Under the pieces are notes generated by a model. That model was not told the DNA's origin. It worked only from the letters and a program-made list of their open reading frames with translations, and ran no database searches. Shown here piece after piece: positions 41,758 through 48,824 of a stretch of DNA of 48,824 bases; the first letter of the stretch is position 1, and every line of letters begins with the position of its first letter. The translations under genes and the position numbers were made by a program. Source of the DNA: Paludibacteraceae bacterium (GTDB lineage: Bacteria > Bacteroidota > Bacteroidia > Bacteroidales > Paludibacteraceae); assembly GCA_017647145.1 (NCBI GenBank), contig JAGCLD010000021.1, positions 1 to 48,824 of the forward strand, given 5' to 3'.

Positions 41758-42327
41758 TTATAACTTCGATAGTGCGTCTGCCTTCGCCTTCTGAAAGCTT
41801 TCCCACCAGTTGTTCTGCTGTGAGTTTTCTGTTTTCGTGTCCGTCAGCCCTTGCAGAGATGAGCCTACTATATTACCGGCATTAGACGCAAGGTTGGCAA
41901 AGGTTTCATTGCGAGCTGCACGCTCTTGCACTCTGTCTTGATACATGGCGTCATCAAGGTTTCTTCGCTCCTGAATCAACTTGTCTTGTCTGTCACTCTC
42001 TCCACTTGCTATCTTACCTACAACATCACCCATAGCCTCCATAGCCAATTCCTGTTGCGCTATCGTTGCTTCTGGCGTTGCTCCGGTTATCTTATTCACA
42101 TTAGTGGCACGCTCAGTTGCTTTTTCAGTCGCTTTGCGCATCTCATTCAAGGCATGTCGGTTCTCGCTCCTTGCAAGAGGATTGCTGTGCATTTCTGCTT
42201 CTATCTCCGCTTGACGTTTTGCCTCATACTCATTCCTTGCTTGCTTTTGTTGCGCATTATTCCTTGCACTCACTATGCCACTCATGGCTTGACCTGCAAG
42301 TCCCATTATCATTCCCCAAGGTATCAT
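41758..42327 (-). CDS. Small internal virion protein (T7 gp14-like size and layout), 189 aa
   Basis: Starts MIPWGMIMGLAGQAMSGIVSA, a short hydrophobic helix, then a continuous helical, charged body (EAKRQAEIEAEMHSNPLARS, and onwards) and ends WWESFQKAKADALSKL. Size and layout match the small ejection protein that forms a channel in the outer membrane in short-tailed phages; sequence similarity to any named protein is not claimed. It is the first gene of the second leftward late operon, 22 nt after the promoter start point near 42349. Confidence 0.6.
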   Translation of the reverse strand: MIPWGMIMGLAGQAMSGIVSARNNAQQKQARNEYEAKRQAEIEAEMHSNPLARSENRHALNEMRKATEKATERATNVNKITGATPEATIAQQELAMEAMGDVVGKIASGESDRQDKLIQERRNLDDAMYQDRVQERAARNETFANLASNAGNIVGSSLQGLTDTKTENSQQNNWWESFQKAKADALSKL

Positions 42328-42354
42328 ATACTTATATAATTTTGATTAACAGAG

Positions 42355-42398
42355 CAAAGGTAGTATAACTTACAAACTAAACAGGGCGGTTTTTGGTT
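42355..42398 (-). promoter_or_regulatory. Phage late promoter P2 (activator box plus -7 box)
   Basis: On the minus strand AACCAAAAACCGCCC (42398-42384) is followed after exactly 21 nt by TACCTTTG (42362-42355). The box and spacing are the same as in P1 at 21841-21884. Transcription would start near 42349, feeding the ejection-protein operon. Confidence 0.68.
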
Positions 42399-42423
42399 AA
42401 AATGCAAGCGCATGCGATTATTT

Positions 42424-42690
42424 GTTATTGTACATTCTTGTACATTTATAGGGTATTTCTTCGGAAGAAATAGGGTATAATTGTACAAGAATTGCAATAA
42501 ATGTACATTTATAGGGTATTTCTTCGGAAGAAATGCGGATAATTGTACAAGAATAGGCAATAACTGTACATTTATGTACAAAAAAAAGGTATAATTGTAC
42601 ATTTATTGTTATTTCTTCGGAAGAAATAGGGTATTCTTGTACATTTATTGCGATAATTGTACATTTAAGGGGTATTTCTTCGGATTTCCT
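42424..42690. repeat. 63-bp repeat array with TGTACA and hairpin motifs
   Basis: TGTACA-starting units begin at 42439, 42502 and 42565 (63-bp steps), with further degenerate copies to 42690. Each full unit holds TGTACATTTATAGGGTATTT, an ATTTCTTC-G-GAAGAAAT inverted repeat, and a TTGTACAAGAAT segment. TGTACA occurs nine or ten times. The inverted repeat occurs at about 42456, 42519 and 42611, with a half-copy at 42674. This looks like iterons or a clustered binding region, not a CRISPR array, and no gene is present. Confidence 0.7.
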
Positions 42691-42700
42691 TTTCTTTTAT

Positions 42701-42800
42701 TTCTATATAATATATAAATAATAATAATATATATATATCTACTACTACTTCTTCAACGCACGCGCGTGCGCGTGTGAGCAAAAGATTTTTTTTTTAGAAT
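42701..42800. other. AT-rich tract, alternating CG tract and A/T run beside the repeat array
   Basis: A nearly pure A/T stretch (42701-42740) is followed by CTACTACTACTT and then 21 nt of perfectly alternating purine-pyrimidine sequence (42756-42776, core GCACGCGCGTGC), a Z-DNA-prone palindrome, and a T10 run. Together with the adjacent iterons it resembles an unwinding region of an origin or a regulatory site. No gene is visible between 42328 and 42888. Confidence 0.45.
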
Positions 42801-42887
42801 TTTTGAAAGGATAAAGAGAAAAGAGAAAGCCCACAAAGAGAAAACTCCTTGCAGGCTTGCATCATATTCGTGGCTTCACGAAAAAGA

Positions 42888-44363
42888 TCAGAAACCCTTT
42901 CCTTTCTGTTTTTGATACACCACAGTTTGATTCTTGTCAAGATTAACGATTTTGAACATCACAATAGAACGAGTGGGAATATCCTCCGGAAGCATAGCAA
43001 CGAGCCGGGCAATCACCTCATCCACGTTGTTGAAGCCCACATCCGTGAGTTCTGCCACGTTCTGTCCGTTGAAATACGCAGCAGCATTCACCATGTAGCG
43101 GTATGACAGGCGGAAATGAACATCCTCCTGCTTCTGCTCTCTGGTCGAAGTCTTGCCGGAGAAGAAGATAAAGTCAATCACTTTTTCGTTCAGTTCCCAT
43201 GCAGGGGAGTAGTCAATCTTTATGTATCCGCGTGTTACCTTGTGCCCGCTACTATGGTTCATTGCAAAGGCAACATCAGAGATGGAAGCACGAACATCAT
43301 TCTGCGCCACAGTACCCCATGTGTGACGAAAAGTATAGACGCAATAAGTATCCCTGATTCCCATTAACTGACATAACTGGCGAATACCTACATTCACGTT
43401 AGCATTAAAACTATCCGAATTACTTAACCTATCCCTCCATGTAAACAACCACTCGCTATTGGTCCTATCAAGATACTTATCCATCAATGGTTGCAAGATG
43501 GGAGGAACACGCATTTCCATGTATGCACCATCCGCACGAAACTTCTTTGTCTTGGCACGTTGGTAACAAATAATACCGTTCTTATAGTCCTTCTTCCGAA
43601 GGTTGTAAAGGTCCACCGTATTGATACCGGCAAGACACAACACCATCATGGCAACATCCCTGCCGAACTCCATGAGGGGCACTTTCATTTTGCTGTCCGG
43701 AATAGGGTAGGAGAAGAATGCCCGGCACGCCTCGGGAGTAATGGCAAGTTTCTCCGCCTTGTCCGAAGATGGGATAGACACCTTTACCCATGGATTCGTC
43801 TTGATGCGGATGATCCCGTTGTCATAATCATTATACTCCAGCTGCGCAGCTTTGAAAATCTGTCGCATGCAGATAGGGTACATCTCTTTTGCTCTGCGTG
43901 TACTTTTCAAGTGCTGAATCCATCTGTTCACAACATGCGATGTCAAGTGGGAGAACATTATCTTATTGGTACCCATGAAACGCTCCAAGTGTTGAAGAGC
44001 AAGAGCGTAGTTTCGAGAGTTGCGTTCTTGCCCTCTGTTTATCATGGCAGGAATATGCACATTCCTTGCATATTCAGAAAAGCAAATATCTTTATCATCG
44101 TTGAGAAGAAAAGCAATCACATCCTGCACACTCCATGAGCTGATGTTATACTTGTTCAATTTGTCGGTGTACTCAATGATTTTGTCAAGGCAGTGTCTCA
44201 ACACATAAGGGTCTTGAATTTCACCACTTGGCGATAAGTCCACCTTGCGTGTAACCTTGTCGGTCTTTATGTAACCGATTGCATTATTGTGTCTCACTCT
44301 TATATACACGGCACAGAATCCATCTGCTCGCTCTTTTCGGATGCATGGTTTGAATGTTGGCAT
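42888..44363 (-). CDS. int: Phage tyrosine recombinase (integrase), 491 aa
   Basis: An N-terminal arm-binding-like part (residues 1-90) and a SAM-like core-binding segment precede the catalytic domain (about 210-390). Box II is R346-H347 in YTFRHTWGT, H370 lies in MNHSSGHK, and the nucleophile is Tyr380 or Tyr385 (RGYIKIDY). The expected first Arg appears replaced (CLAGINTVDLYNLRKKDY, Asn248). About 100 residues follow the catalytic core (from 390), more than in minimal integrases. It directs site-specific insertion of the prophage. It lies at the prophage right end, with its 5' end toward the host ppdK gene. Confidence 0.85.
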   Translation of the reverse strand: MPTFKPCIRKERADGFCAVYIRVRHNNAIGYIKTDKVTRKVDLSPSGEIQDPYVLRHCLDKIIEYTDKLNKYNISSWSVQDVIAFLLNDDKDICFSEYARNVHIPAMINRGQERNSRNYALALQHLERFMGTNKIMFSHLTSHVVNRWIQHLKSTRRAKEMYPICMRQIFKAAQLEYNDYDNGIIRIKTNPWVKVSIPSSDKAEKLAITPEACRAFFSYPIPDSKMKVPLMEFGRDVAMMVLCLAGINTVDLYNLRKKDYKNGIICYQRAKTKKFRADGAYMEMRVPPILQPLMDKYLDRTNSEWLFTWRDRLSNSDSFNANVNVGIRQLCQLMGIRDTYCVYTFRHTWGTVAQNDVRASISDVAFAMNHSSGHKVTRGYIKIDYSPAWELNEKVIDFIFFSGKTSTREQKQEDVHFRLSYRYMVNAAAYFNGQNVAELTDVGFNNVDEVIARLVAMLPEDIPTRSIVMFKIVNLDKNQTVVYQKQKGKGF

Positions 44364-44450
44364 AATAGTCAGTTTTTAGTATGTGAAATAATACAATTTA
44401 TTGCAGTCTCGTTTTTTTTGTTCCAACTAATTGACTTCCAATAACGGCAG

Positions 44451-44499
44451 GTGTAACGCAGGTGTAACGCAGTGTATTGAAAAGTGTGTCGAAAAGTGT
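44451..44499. repeat. Two pairs of short direct repeats next to the integrase (possible arm sites)
   Basis: GTGTAACGCAG is repeated head to tail at 44451-44461 and 44462-44472. GAAAAGTGT is repeated at 44479 and 44491. Spaced 11-12 bp, about one helical turn, they look like integrase or excisionase binding sites. Confidence 0.45.
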
Positions 44500-44512
44500 A
44501 ATTTTTTGCGTT

Positions 44513-44539
44513 CATTCTGCTCGTTTTATGTGCAGAATG
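44513..44539. other. Inverted repeat in the int-ppdK gap (possible attachment core)
   Basis: CATTCTGC (44513-44520) and GCAGAATG (44532-44539) surround an 11-nt spacer, an arrangement similar to core sites of tyrosine recombinases. It lies between the repeats at 44451-44499 and the host-side terminator at 44561. The left prophage end is outside the window, so the core cannot be confirmed. Confidence 0.35.
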
Positions 44540-44560
44540 CACATCCCACTTTCAAAAATA

Positions 44561-44602
44561 ATAGGCGGTAACCCCTTGTTTTTCAGGATAATTACCGCCT
44601 AT
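44561..44602 (-). terminator. Terminator of ppdK
   Basis: ATAGGCGGTAA (44561-44571) pairs with TTACCGCCTAT (44592-44602), 11 bp. On the minus strand it is followed by a T-rich stretch. It belongs to the host gene and marks the likely host side of the prophage junction. Confidence 0.7.
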
Positions 44603-44621
44603 CTACTTGATTTTAGGTATT

Positions 44622-47351
44622 TTATTTATTATCCTTGATACTTGCCTGTGCAGCTGCGAGACGTGCGATAGGCACGCGGAATGGTGAGCAGCTGACATAG
44701 TTGAGACCTACTTTGTGGCAGAATTCAACAGATGATGGTTCACCACCGTGTTCGCCACAGATACCACATTTCAAGTCAGGACGTACTGAGCGACCTTTTT
44801 CTGTAGCCATTTGTACGAGTTGTCCTACACCGTTTTGGTCGAGAACTTGGAATGGGTCGTTTTTCAAGATCTTCATATCGAGGTATGCAGGCAAGAATGA
44901 AGCAATGTCATCACGGCTGTAACCAAATGTCATTTGGGTCAAGTCGTTAGTACCGAATGAGAAGAACTCAGCTTTAGAAGCGATTCGGTTAGCAGTGAGT
45001 GCTGCACGTGGGATTTCAATCATTGTACCCACTTTGAATTCGATGCTGTCTCCGCGTTCTTCAAATAATTTGGCAGCAGTTTCACGGATTACTTTTTCTT
45101 GGTTAGCAAACTCATAGAGGATACCTGTGAGCGGAACCATGATTTCAGGGATAGCTTCTACGCCTTCAGCCTTAAGGTCGAGTGCAGCACCAAGGATGGC
45201 GCGTGTTTGCATTTCTGTAATTTCAGGATATGTGTTACCAAGACGGCATCCGCGGTGACCAAGCATAGGGTTAGCTTCGTGGAGTGAGTTAACGCGTGTG
45301 CGGATATAGTCGTAGGTTACGCCCATGATTTCAGCCAATTCGCGTTGTTCTTTTTCTTCGTGTGGAACGAATTCGTGCAAAGGTGGGTCGAGGAGACGAA
45401 CAGTTACCGGACATCCTTCCATTGCTTTGAATATGCCTTTGAAGTCGTTTTGTTGGTAAGGAAGAATCTTCTTTAATGCAGCACGACGTCCTTCTACTGT
45501 TTCAGCCAAGATCATTTCGCGCATAGCACGAATCTTTTCTCCTTCAAAGAACATGTGTTCTGTACGGCAAAGACCGATACCGATAGCACCGAATTTGCGT
45601 GCTACAGCTGCGTCATGTGGAGTGTCAGCGTTAGTGCGTACGCGAAGACGAGTGTATTTGTCGGCCAATGTCATAAGTTCTGCGAAATCTGCGTCGAGTT
45701 CTGCATCTTTAGTAGCAACAGCACCTTGGTAAACTTCACCGGTAGAACCATTGATAGAGATGAAGTCGCCTTCTTTTAATGTTACTCCAGCCACTTTCAT
45801 TGTTTTAGCAGCATAGTCAATAACGAGTGCACCAGCTCCGGAAACACAGCATTTACCCATACCACGTGCAACTACTGCAGCGTGAGATGTCATACCACCA
45901 CGTGCGGTGAGGATACCTTGTGCGGCAGCCATACCTGCAAGGTCTTCGGGTGATGTTTCAATACGTACCATGACTACTTTTTCGCCTTTAGAAGCCCATA
46001 CTGCTGCGTCTTCAGCGTTGAATACGATTTTACCGCATGCTGCACCCGGAGAAGCGGCAAGACCTTTTGTGAGTACAACGGCGTTCTTTTGTGCTTCTTT
46101 GTCGAAGATTGGGTGAAGGAGTTCGTCGAGTTTGTTAGGTTCTACGCGGAGCACAGCTTCTTGTTCTGTGATCATGCCTTGGTGTAGCATATCCATAGCG
46201 ATTTTCACCATAGCAGCTCCGGTGCGTTTACCGTTACGTGTTTGGAGGAACCAGAGTTTTCCTTCTTGTACGGTGAACTCCATGTCTTGCATGTCGCGGT
46301 AGTGATTTTCCAATTTGGTTTGCAATGCGTCGAGTTCTTTGTAGATTTCAGGCATTGCTTCTTCCATTGAAGGGTATTTAGCGAGGCGTTCTTCTTCGCT
46401 GATATCTGCTAATTTAGCCCAGCGTTGAGAGCCTATTTTTGTGATTTGTTGTGGTGTGCGAATACCCGCTACCACGTCTTCACCTTGTGCGTTGATGAGG
46501 TATTCTCCATTGAAGAGGTCTTCGCCTGTAGCAGCGTCACGGCTGAAAGCCACACCAGTAGCAGATGTTTCGCCCATGTTACCGAATACCATTGCTTGTA
46601 CGTTAACGGCTGTACCCCATTCAGCAGGGATGCCTTCCATTTTGCGATAGAGGATTGCGCGTTCGTTCATCCAGCTGTCGAATACGGCGCATATTGCTCC
46701 CCAGAGTTGTTCGTAAGCAGATTCAGGGAAGTCATGTCCTGTTTGTGCTTTTACAGCGGCTTTGAATTTGGCTACGAGTGTTTGAAGGTCTTCTACTGTC
46801 AATTCAGTGTCAAGGTGTACGCCTTTAGCTTCTTTAACTTCTTCTATGATGGCTTCAAATGGATCGATGTCAGTTTTGTTGACAGGCTTCATGCCCAATA
46901 CTACATCACCATACATTTGTACAAAACGGCGGTATGAGTCCCAAACGAAACGTGCATTTCCTGTCTTTTTCACTAATCCTTCTACGACTTTGTCGTTCAA
47001 CCCGAGGTTAAGGATTGTATCCATCATACCCGGCATAGATGCTCTTGCTCCAGAACGAACCGATACTAAAAGTGGATTGACAGTGTCTCCGAACTTGGAG
47101 TTCATGAGTGATTCAACGTGTGCCAAAGCAGCTTCTACTTCCTTTTTGAGTAATGCTACTGTTTCTTCTTTTCCAGCTTCGTAATATTCGTTGCAGACAT
47201 CTGTTGTGATGGTGAATCCCGGAGGTACGGGTACACCGATGAGGTTCATTTCTGCCAAGTTGGCACCTTTACCTCCCAGCAGGTTTTTCATGTCTGCCTT
47301 TCCTTCAGCTTTACCGTTTCCGAACGTGTAAACTCTTTTTTTGGTATCCAT
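44622..47351 (-). CDS. ppdK: Pyruvate, phosphate dikinase, 909 aa
   Basis: Full-length match to the family: N-terminal nucleotide-binding domain (KNLLGGKGANLAEMNLIGVP and SVRSGARASMPGMMDTILNL), the phosphohistidine domain with catalytic His490 in GGMTSHAAVVARGMGK, and the C-terminal PEP/pyruvate-binding TIM barrel ending CGICGEHGGEPSS with its catalytic Cys. It interconverts pyruvate, ATP and phosphate with PEP, AMP and pyrophosphate, a glycolytic/gluconeogenic enzyme common in anaerobic Bacteroidales. It is a host gene: there is a promoter at 47415 and a terminator at 44561. Confidence 0.96.
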   Translation of the reverse strand: MDTKKRVYTFGNGKAEGKADMKNLLGGKGANLAEMNLIGVPVPPGFTITTDVCNEYYEAGKEETVALLKKEVEAALAHVESLMNSKFGDTVNPLLVSVRSGARASMPGMMDTILNLGLNDKVVEGLVKKTGNARFVWDSYRRFVQMYGDVVLGMKPVNKTDIDPFEAIIEEVKEAKGVHLDTELTVEDLQTLVAKFKAAVKAQTGHDFPESAYEQLWGAICAVFDSWMNERAILYRKMEGIPAEWGTAVNVQAMVFGNMGETSATGVAFSRDAATGEDLFNGEYLINAQGEDVVAGIRTPQQITKIGSQRWAKLADISEEERLAKYPSMEEAMPEIYKELDALQTKLENHYRDMQDMEFTVQEGKLWFLQTRNGKRTGAAMVKIAMDMLHQGMITEQEAVLRVEPNKLDELLHPIFDKEAQKNAVVLTKGLAASPGAACGKIVFNAEDAAVWASKGEKVVMVRIETSPEDLAGMAAAQGILTARGGMTSHAAVVARGMGKCCVSGAGALVIDYAAKTMKVAGVTLKEGDFISINGSTGEVYQGAVATKDAELDADFAELMTLADKYTRLRVRTNADTPHDAAVARKFGAIGIGLCRTEHMFFEGEKIRAMREMILAETVEGRRAALKKILPYQQNDFKGIFKAMEGCPVTVRLLDPPLHEFVPHEEKEQRELAEIMGVTYDYIRTRVNSLHEANPMLGHRGCRLGNTYPEITEMQTRAILGAALDLKAEGVEAIPEIMVPLTGILYEFANQEKVIRETAAKLFEERGDSIEFKVGTMIEIPRAALTANRIASKAEFFSFGTNDLTQMTFGYSRDDIASFLPAYLDMKILKNDPFQVLDQNGVGQLVQMATEKGRSVRPDLKCGICGEHGGEPSSVEFCHKVGLNYVSCSPFRVPIARLAAAQASIKDNK

Positions 47352-47414
47352 GTTGATTGTTTTTGATATAAATGAATAAATTTAATTTATTTCGTTTTAA
47401 ATAGAGTGAGACTG

Positions 47415-47446
47415 CAAAGGTACACTTTTTCTCGCTAATTGAGCAA
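47415..47446 (-). promoter_or_regulatory. ppdK promoter
   Basis: The minus strand has TTG (47446-47444), 21 nt, then TACCTTTG (47422-47415). Transcription would begin near 47410, giving a leader of about 60 nt before ATG 47351. Good match to the Bacteroidetes consensus. Confidence 0.68.
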
Positions 47447-47592
47447 TGTTTCTTTGAAAAAACATTATGAAATATACATTTTTTCCTTTGGGGTAGTGGT
47501 AGAGGTGGGTGTGTGTTGTGATGAGTGTGTGCGTTGTGAGGTGTTTGCTTGGCTTGTTATTTTTGAAATTGTGGTGTCAGGATGAGGTTTTA
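47447..47592. other. G/T-rich intergenic stretch between divergent host promoters
   Basis: The plus strand is strongly G/T biased (GTGTGTTGTGATGAGTGTGT and similar) with no ORF, hairpin or repeat of note. It separates the ppdK and fabD promoters. I see no gene here. Confidence 0.5.
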
Positions 47593-47624
47593 TTTGTATG
47601 TTCGCTTTATTTGCACTACATTTG
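47593..47624 (+). promoter_or_regulatory. fabD promoter
   Basis: TTTG (47593-47596), a 20-nt spacer and TACATTTG (47617-47624), matching the Bacteroidetes promoter consensus. Start near 47630, leader about 35 nt to ATG 47667. Confidence 0.68.
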
Positions 47625-47666
47625 CAACACTATTTATGGACTATAATTATTCATTAACGATATAAT

Positions 47667-48539
47667 ATGAAAGCATACGTATTTCCCGGACAGGGTGCTC
47701 AATTCCCAGGAATGGGCAAGGACTTGTATGATTCTTCGGCGTTGGCAAAGGAGTTGTTTGATAAGGCGGATGAGATTTTGGGTTTTGCTATTACTGATTT
47801 GATGTTTAATGGAACACCGGAGGATTTGCGTCAAACAAAAGTTACACAACCAGCTGTATTTCTTCATTCTGTGATTTCGGCATTGGTGTTGGGTGAGGAT
47901 TTTCAACCTGACATGGTAGCCGGTCATTCATTGGGTGAGTTTAGTGCGTTGGTGGCAGCAGGTGCGATGAGTTTTGAGGATGGCTTAAGATTGGTGTCAA
48001 AGCGTGCTATGGCGATGCAGAAGGCATGTGAACTTGAACCATCAACGATGGCAGCAATTATCGGATTGGATGATGAGTTGGTGGATGAAGTGTGTGATAG
48101 CATTACTGAGCATGTGGTGGTAGCAGCTAATTTTAACTGCCCGGGTCAAGTGGTGATTTCAGGTGCAGTGGAAGGTATAGAGAAGGCATGTGCTATGTTG
48201 ACTGAGAAGGGCGCTAAGCGTGCTTTGAAGTTGAGTGTGGGTGGTGCGTTTCACTCTCCATTGATGCAGCCTGCTGCTGAAGAGCTTAAAGCTGCTATTA
48301 TGGAAACTCGTTTTCAGACTCCTAAGTGTCCGGTGTATCAAAATGTGAATGCTTATCCACAAGTTGAGCCTGATAAGATTCGTGAAAATTTAGTGGCGCA
48401 ATTAACTGCTCCTGTTCGTTGGACACAGACTGTGAAGAATATGATTGCTGATGGTGCTACTGAGTTTTATGAATTGGGTCCCGGTGATGTGTTGAAAGGG
48501 CTTATTCGCAAGGTGAGTCGGGAAGTTGTAGTAGGATAA
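47667..48539 (+). CDS. fabD: Malonyl-CoA:ACP transacylase, 290 aa
   Basis: Typical FabD layout: PGQGAQFPGMGKDLY at the N-terminus, the nucleophile elbow GHSLGEF with Ser88, the Arg of SKRAMAMQ (Arg113) and the catalytic His196 in GGAFHSPLM. It loads malonyl groups onto acyl carrier protein for fatty-acid synthesis. It is a host chromosomal gene with its own promoter and a terminator at 48564. Length is normal for the family. Confidence 0.95.
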   Translation: MKAYVFPGQGAQFPGMGKDLYDSSALAKELFDKADEILGFAITDLMFNGTPEDLRQTKVTQPAVFLHSVISALVLGEDFQPDMVAGHSLGEFSALVAAGAMSFEDGLRLVSKRAMAMQKACELEPSTMAAIIGLDDELVDEVCDSITEHVVVAANFNCPGQVVISGAVEGIEKACAMLTEKGAKRALKLSVGGAFHSPLMQPAAEELKAAIMETRFQTPKCPVYQNVNAYPQVEPDKIRENLVAQLTAPVRWTQTVKNMIADGATEFYELGPGDVLKGLIRKVSREVVVG

Positions 48540-48563
48540 ATTTGATGTTTACATATTTCTAAG

Positions 48564-48611
48564 CCGATAATCTGCTGCTTGAGGTATTCAAGTGTGGGTT
48601 ATCGGTTTTTT
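48564..48611 (+). terminator. fabD terminator
   Basis: CCGATAA (48564-48570) pairs with TTATCGG (48599-48605) around a nested CTTGA/TCAAG hairpin, followed by six T. Confidence 0.75.
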
Positions 48612-48724
48612 GTGTTGGTGGGTTGTGTTGATGCTTGTTTTCTAATCTGTCCATTCTGAACCTTCATAGTTCTTATTTGGCTATCTTCTTCCTATCTAGT
48701 ACTTATCTGTTTTGTATCTTTATC

Positions 48725-48823
48725 CTTCGTGTATCCTACGTGTATCCTACGTGTATCCTACGTGTATCCTACGTGTATCCTACGTGTATCCTACGTGTAT
48801 CCTACGTGTATCCTACGTGTATC
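48725..48823. repeat. 11-bp tandem repeat, at least nine units, running to the window end
   Basis: One degenerate CTTCGTGTATC followed by eight perfect CTACGTGTATC units, each close to one DNA helical turn and containing a TACGT core. The array continues to the end of the window, so its true length is unknown. No gene is seen between 48612 and 48824. Confidence 0.8.
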
Positions 48824-48824
48824 C

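Noticed and set aside
42324-42602. 92-residue leftward open frame across the repeat array
   Set aside because: It only translates the repeats (LPKKYPINV twice) and overlaps the late promoter P2; no sign of a real protein.
42424-42690. Possible CRISPR array
   Set aside because: Units of 63 bp repeat across their whole length, with no unique spacers; the TGTACA palindromes and hairpins recur together, which fits iterons or binding sites.
43491-44138. 215-residue rightward frame
   Set aside because: Lies opposite the integrase catalytic region, whose motifs are intact on the other strand.
46425-46937. 170-residue rightward frame
   Set aside because: Antisense of the conserved ppdK gene.

Overview
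The window is most of an integrated prophage (from the left edge to about 44.55 kb) followed by chromosomal housekeeping genes. The host looks like a member of the order Bacteroidales. Promoters of the Bacteroidetes type (-7 box TAnnTTTG, often with a TTTG/TTG about 20 nt upstream) precede many genes on both strands. Base composition is AT-rich, Shine-Dalgarno sequences are mostly absent, and the flanking genes are a Bacteroidetes-style pyruvate phosphate dikinase and FabD. The genus cannot be told from sequence alone. The left prophage boundary lies outside the window; the right boundary is probably in the intergenic stretch just beyond the integrase (44.36-44.56 kb).

Layout: 0-0.42 kb, end of a rightward early gene and a small rightward gene. 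0.54-3.46 kb, leftward genes including a BRO/KilAC antirepressor whose leader holds two hairpins and two tiny ORFs. 3.7-5.2 kb, a rightward accessory cassette (PD-(D/E)xK-like nuclease, small lipoprotein, orphan HicB-like regulator). 5.2-21.8 kb, one long leftward late operon: scaffold, major capsid protein, connector-type proteins, tail fibre, a tRNA-like gene, lysis block (holin-like, M15 endolysin, u-spanin), a tandem paralogue pair, VRR-NUC nuclease, portal, large tail proteins and a DnaA-domain-IV-like protein. A small structured RNA runs antisense inside it at 12.65 kb. 21.9-25.2 kb, rightward packaging genes with the large terminase. 25.3-25.9 kb, a HicA-HicB toxin-antitoxin pair. 26.0-42.3 kb, a second leftward late operon with internal/ejection-type virion proteins, including a single 4,720-residue polyvalent protein that tiles several enzyme domains. 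42.4-42.8 kb, a repeat and palindrome array with AT-rich and Z-DNA-prone tracts. 42.9-44.4 kb, tyrosine integrase. 44.6-48.5 kb, ppdK and fabD. 48.7 kb to the end, an 11-bp tandem repeat.

The virion genes (portal, scaffold, capsid, TerL, no tail tube, sheath or tape measure seen, and a block resembling an ejection-protein trio) fit a short-tailed phage. The two leftward late operons share one promoter design, AACCAAAAACCGCCC followed after exactly 21 nt by a TAnnTTTG box, which suggests a phage-encoded activator turns on both. The most unusual items are this shared promoter, two solitary elements resembling the 5' half of a Bacteroidetes type II-C CRISPR repeat placed directly after each hicB-like gene, the antirepressor leader, the unlinked small RNA, and the giant protein whose modules are separated by a recurring RFS-type boundary motif.
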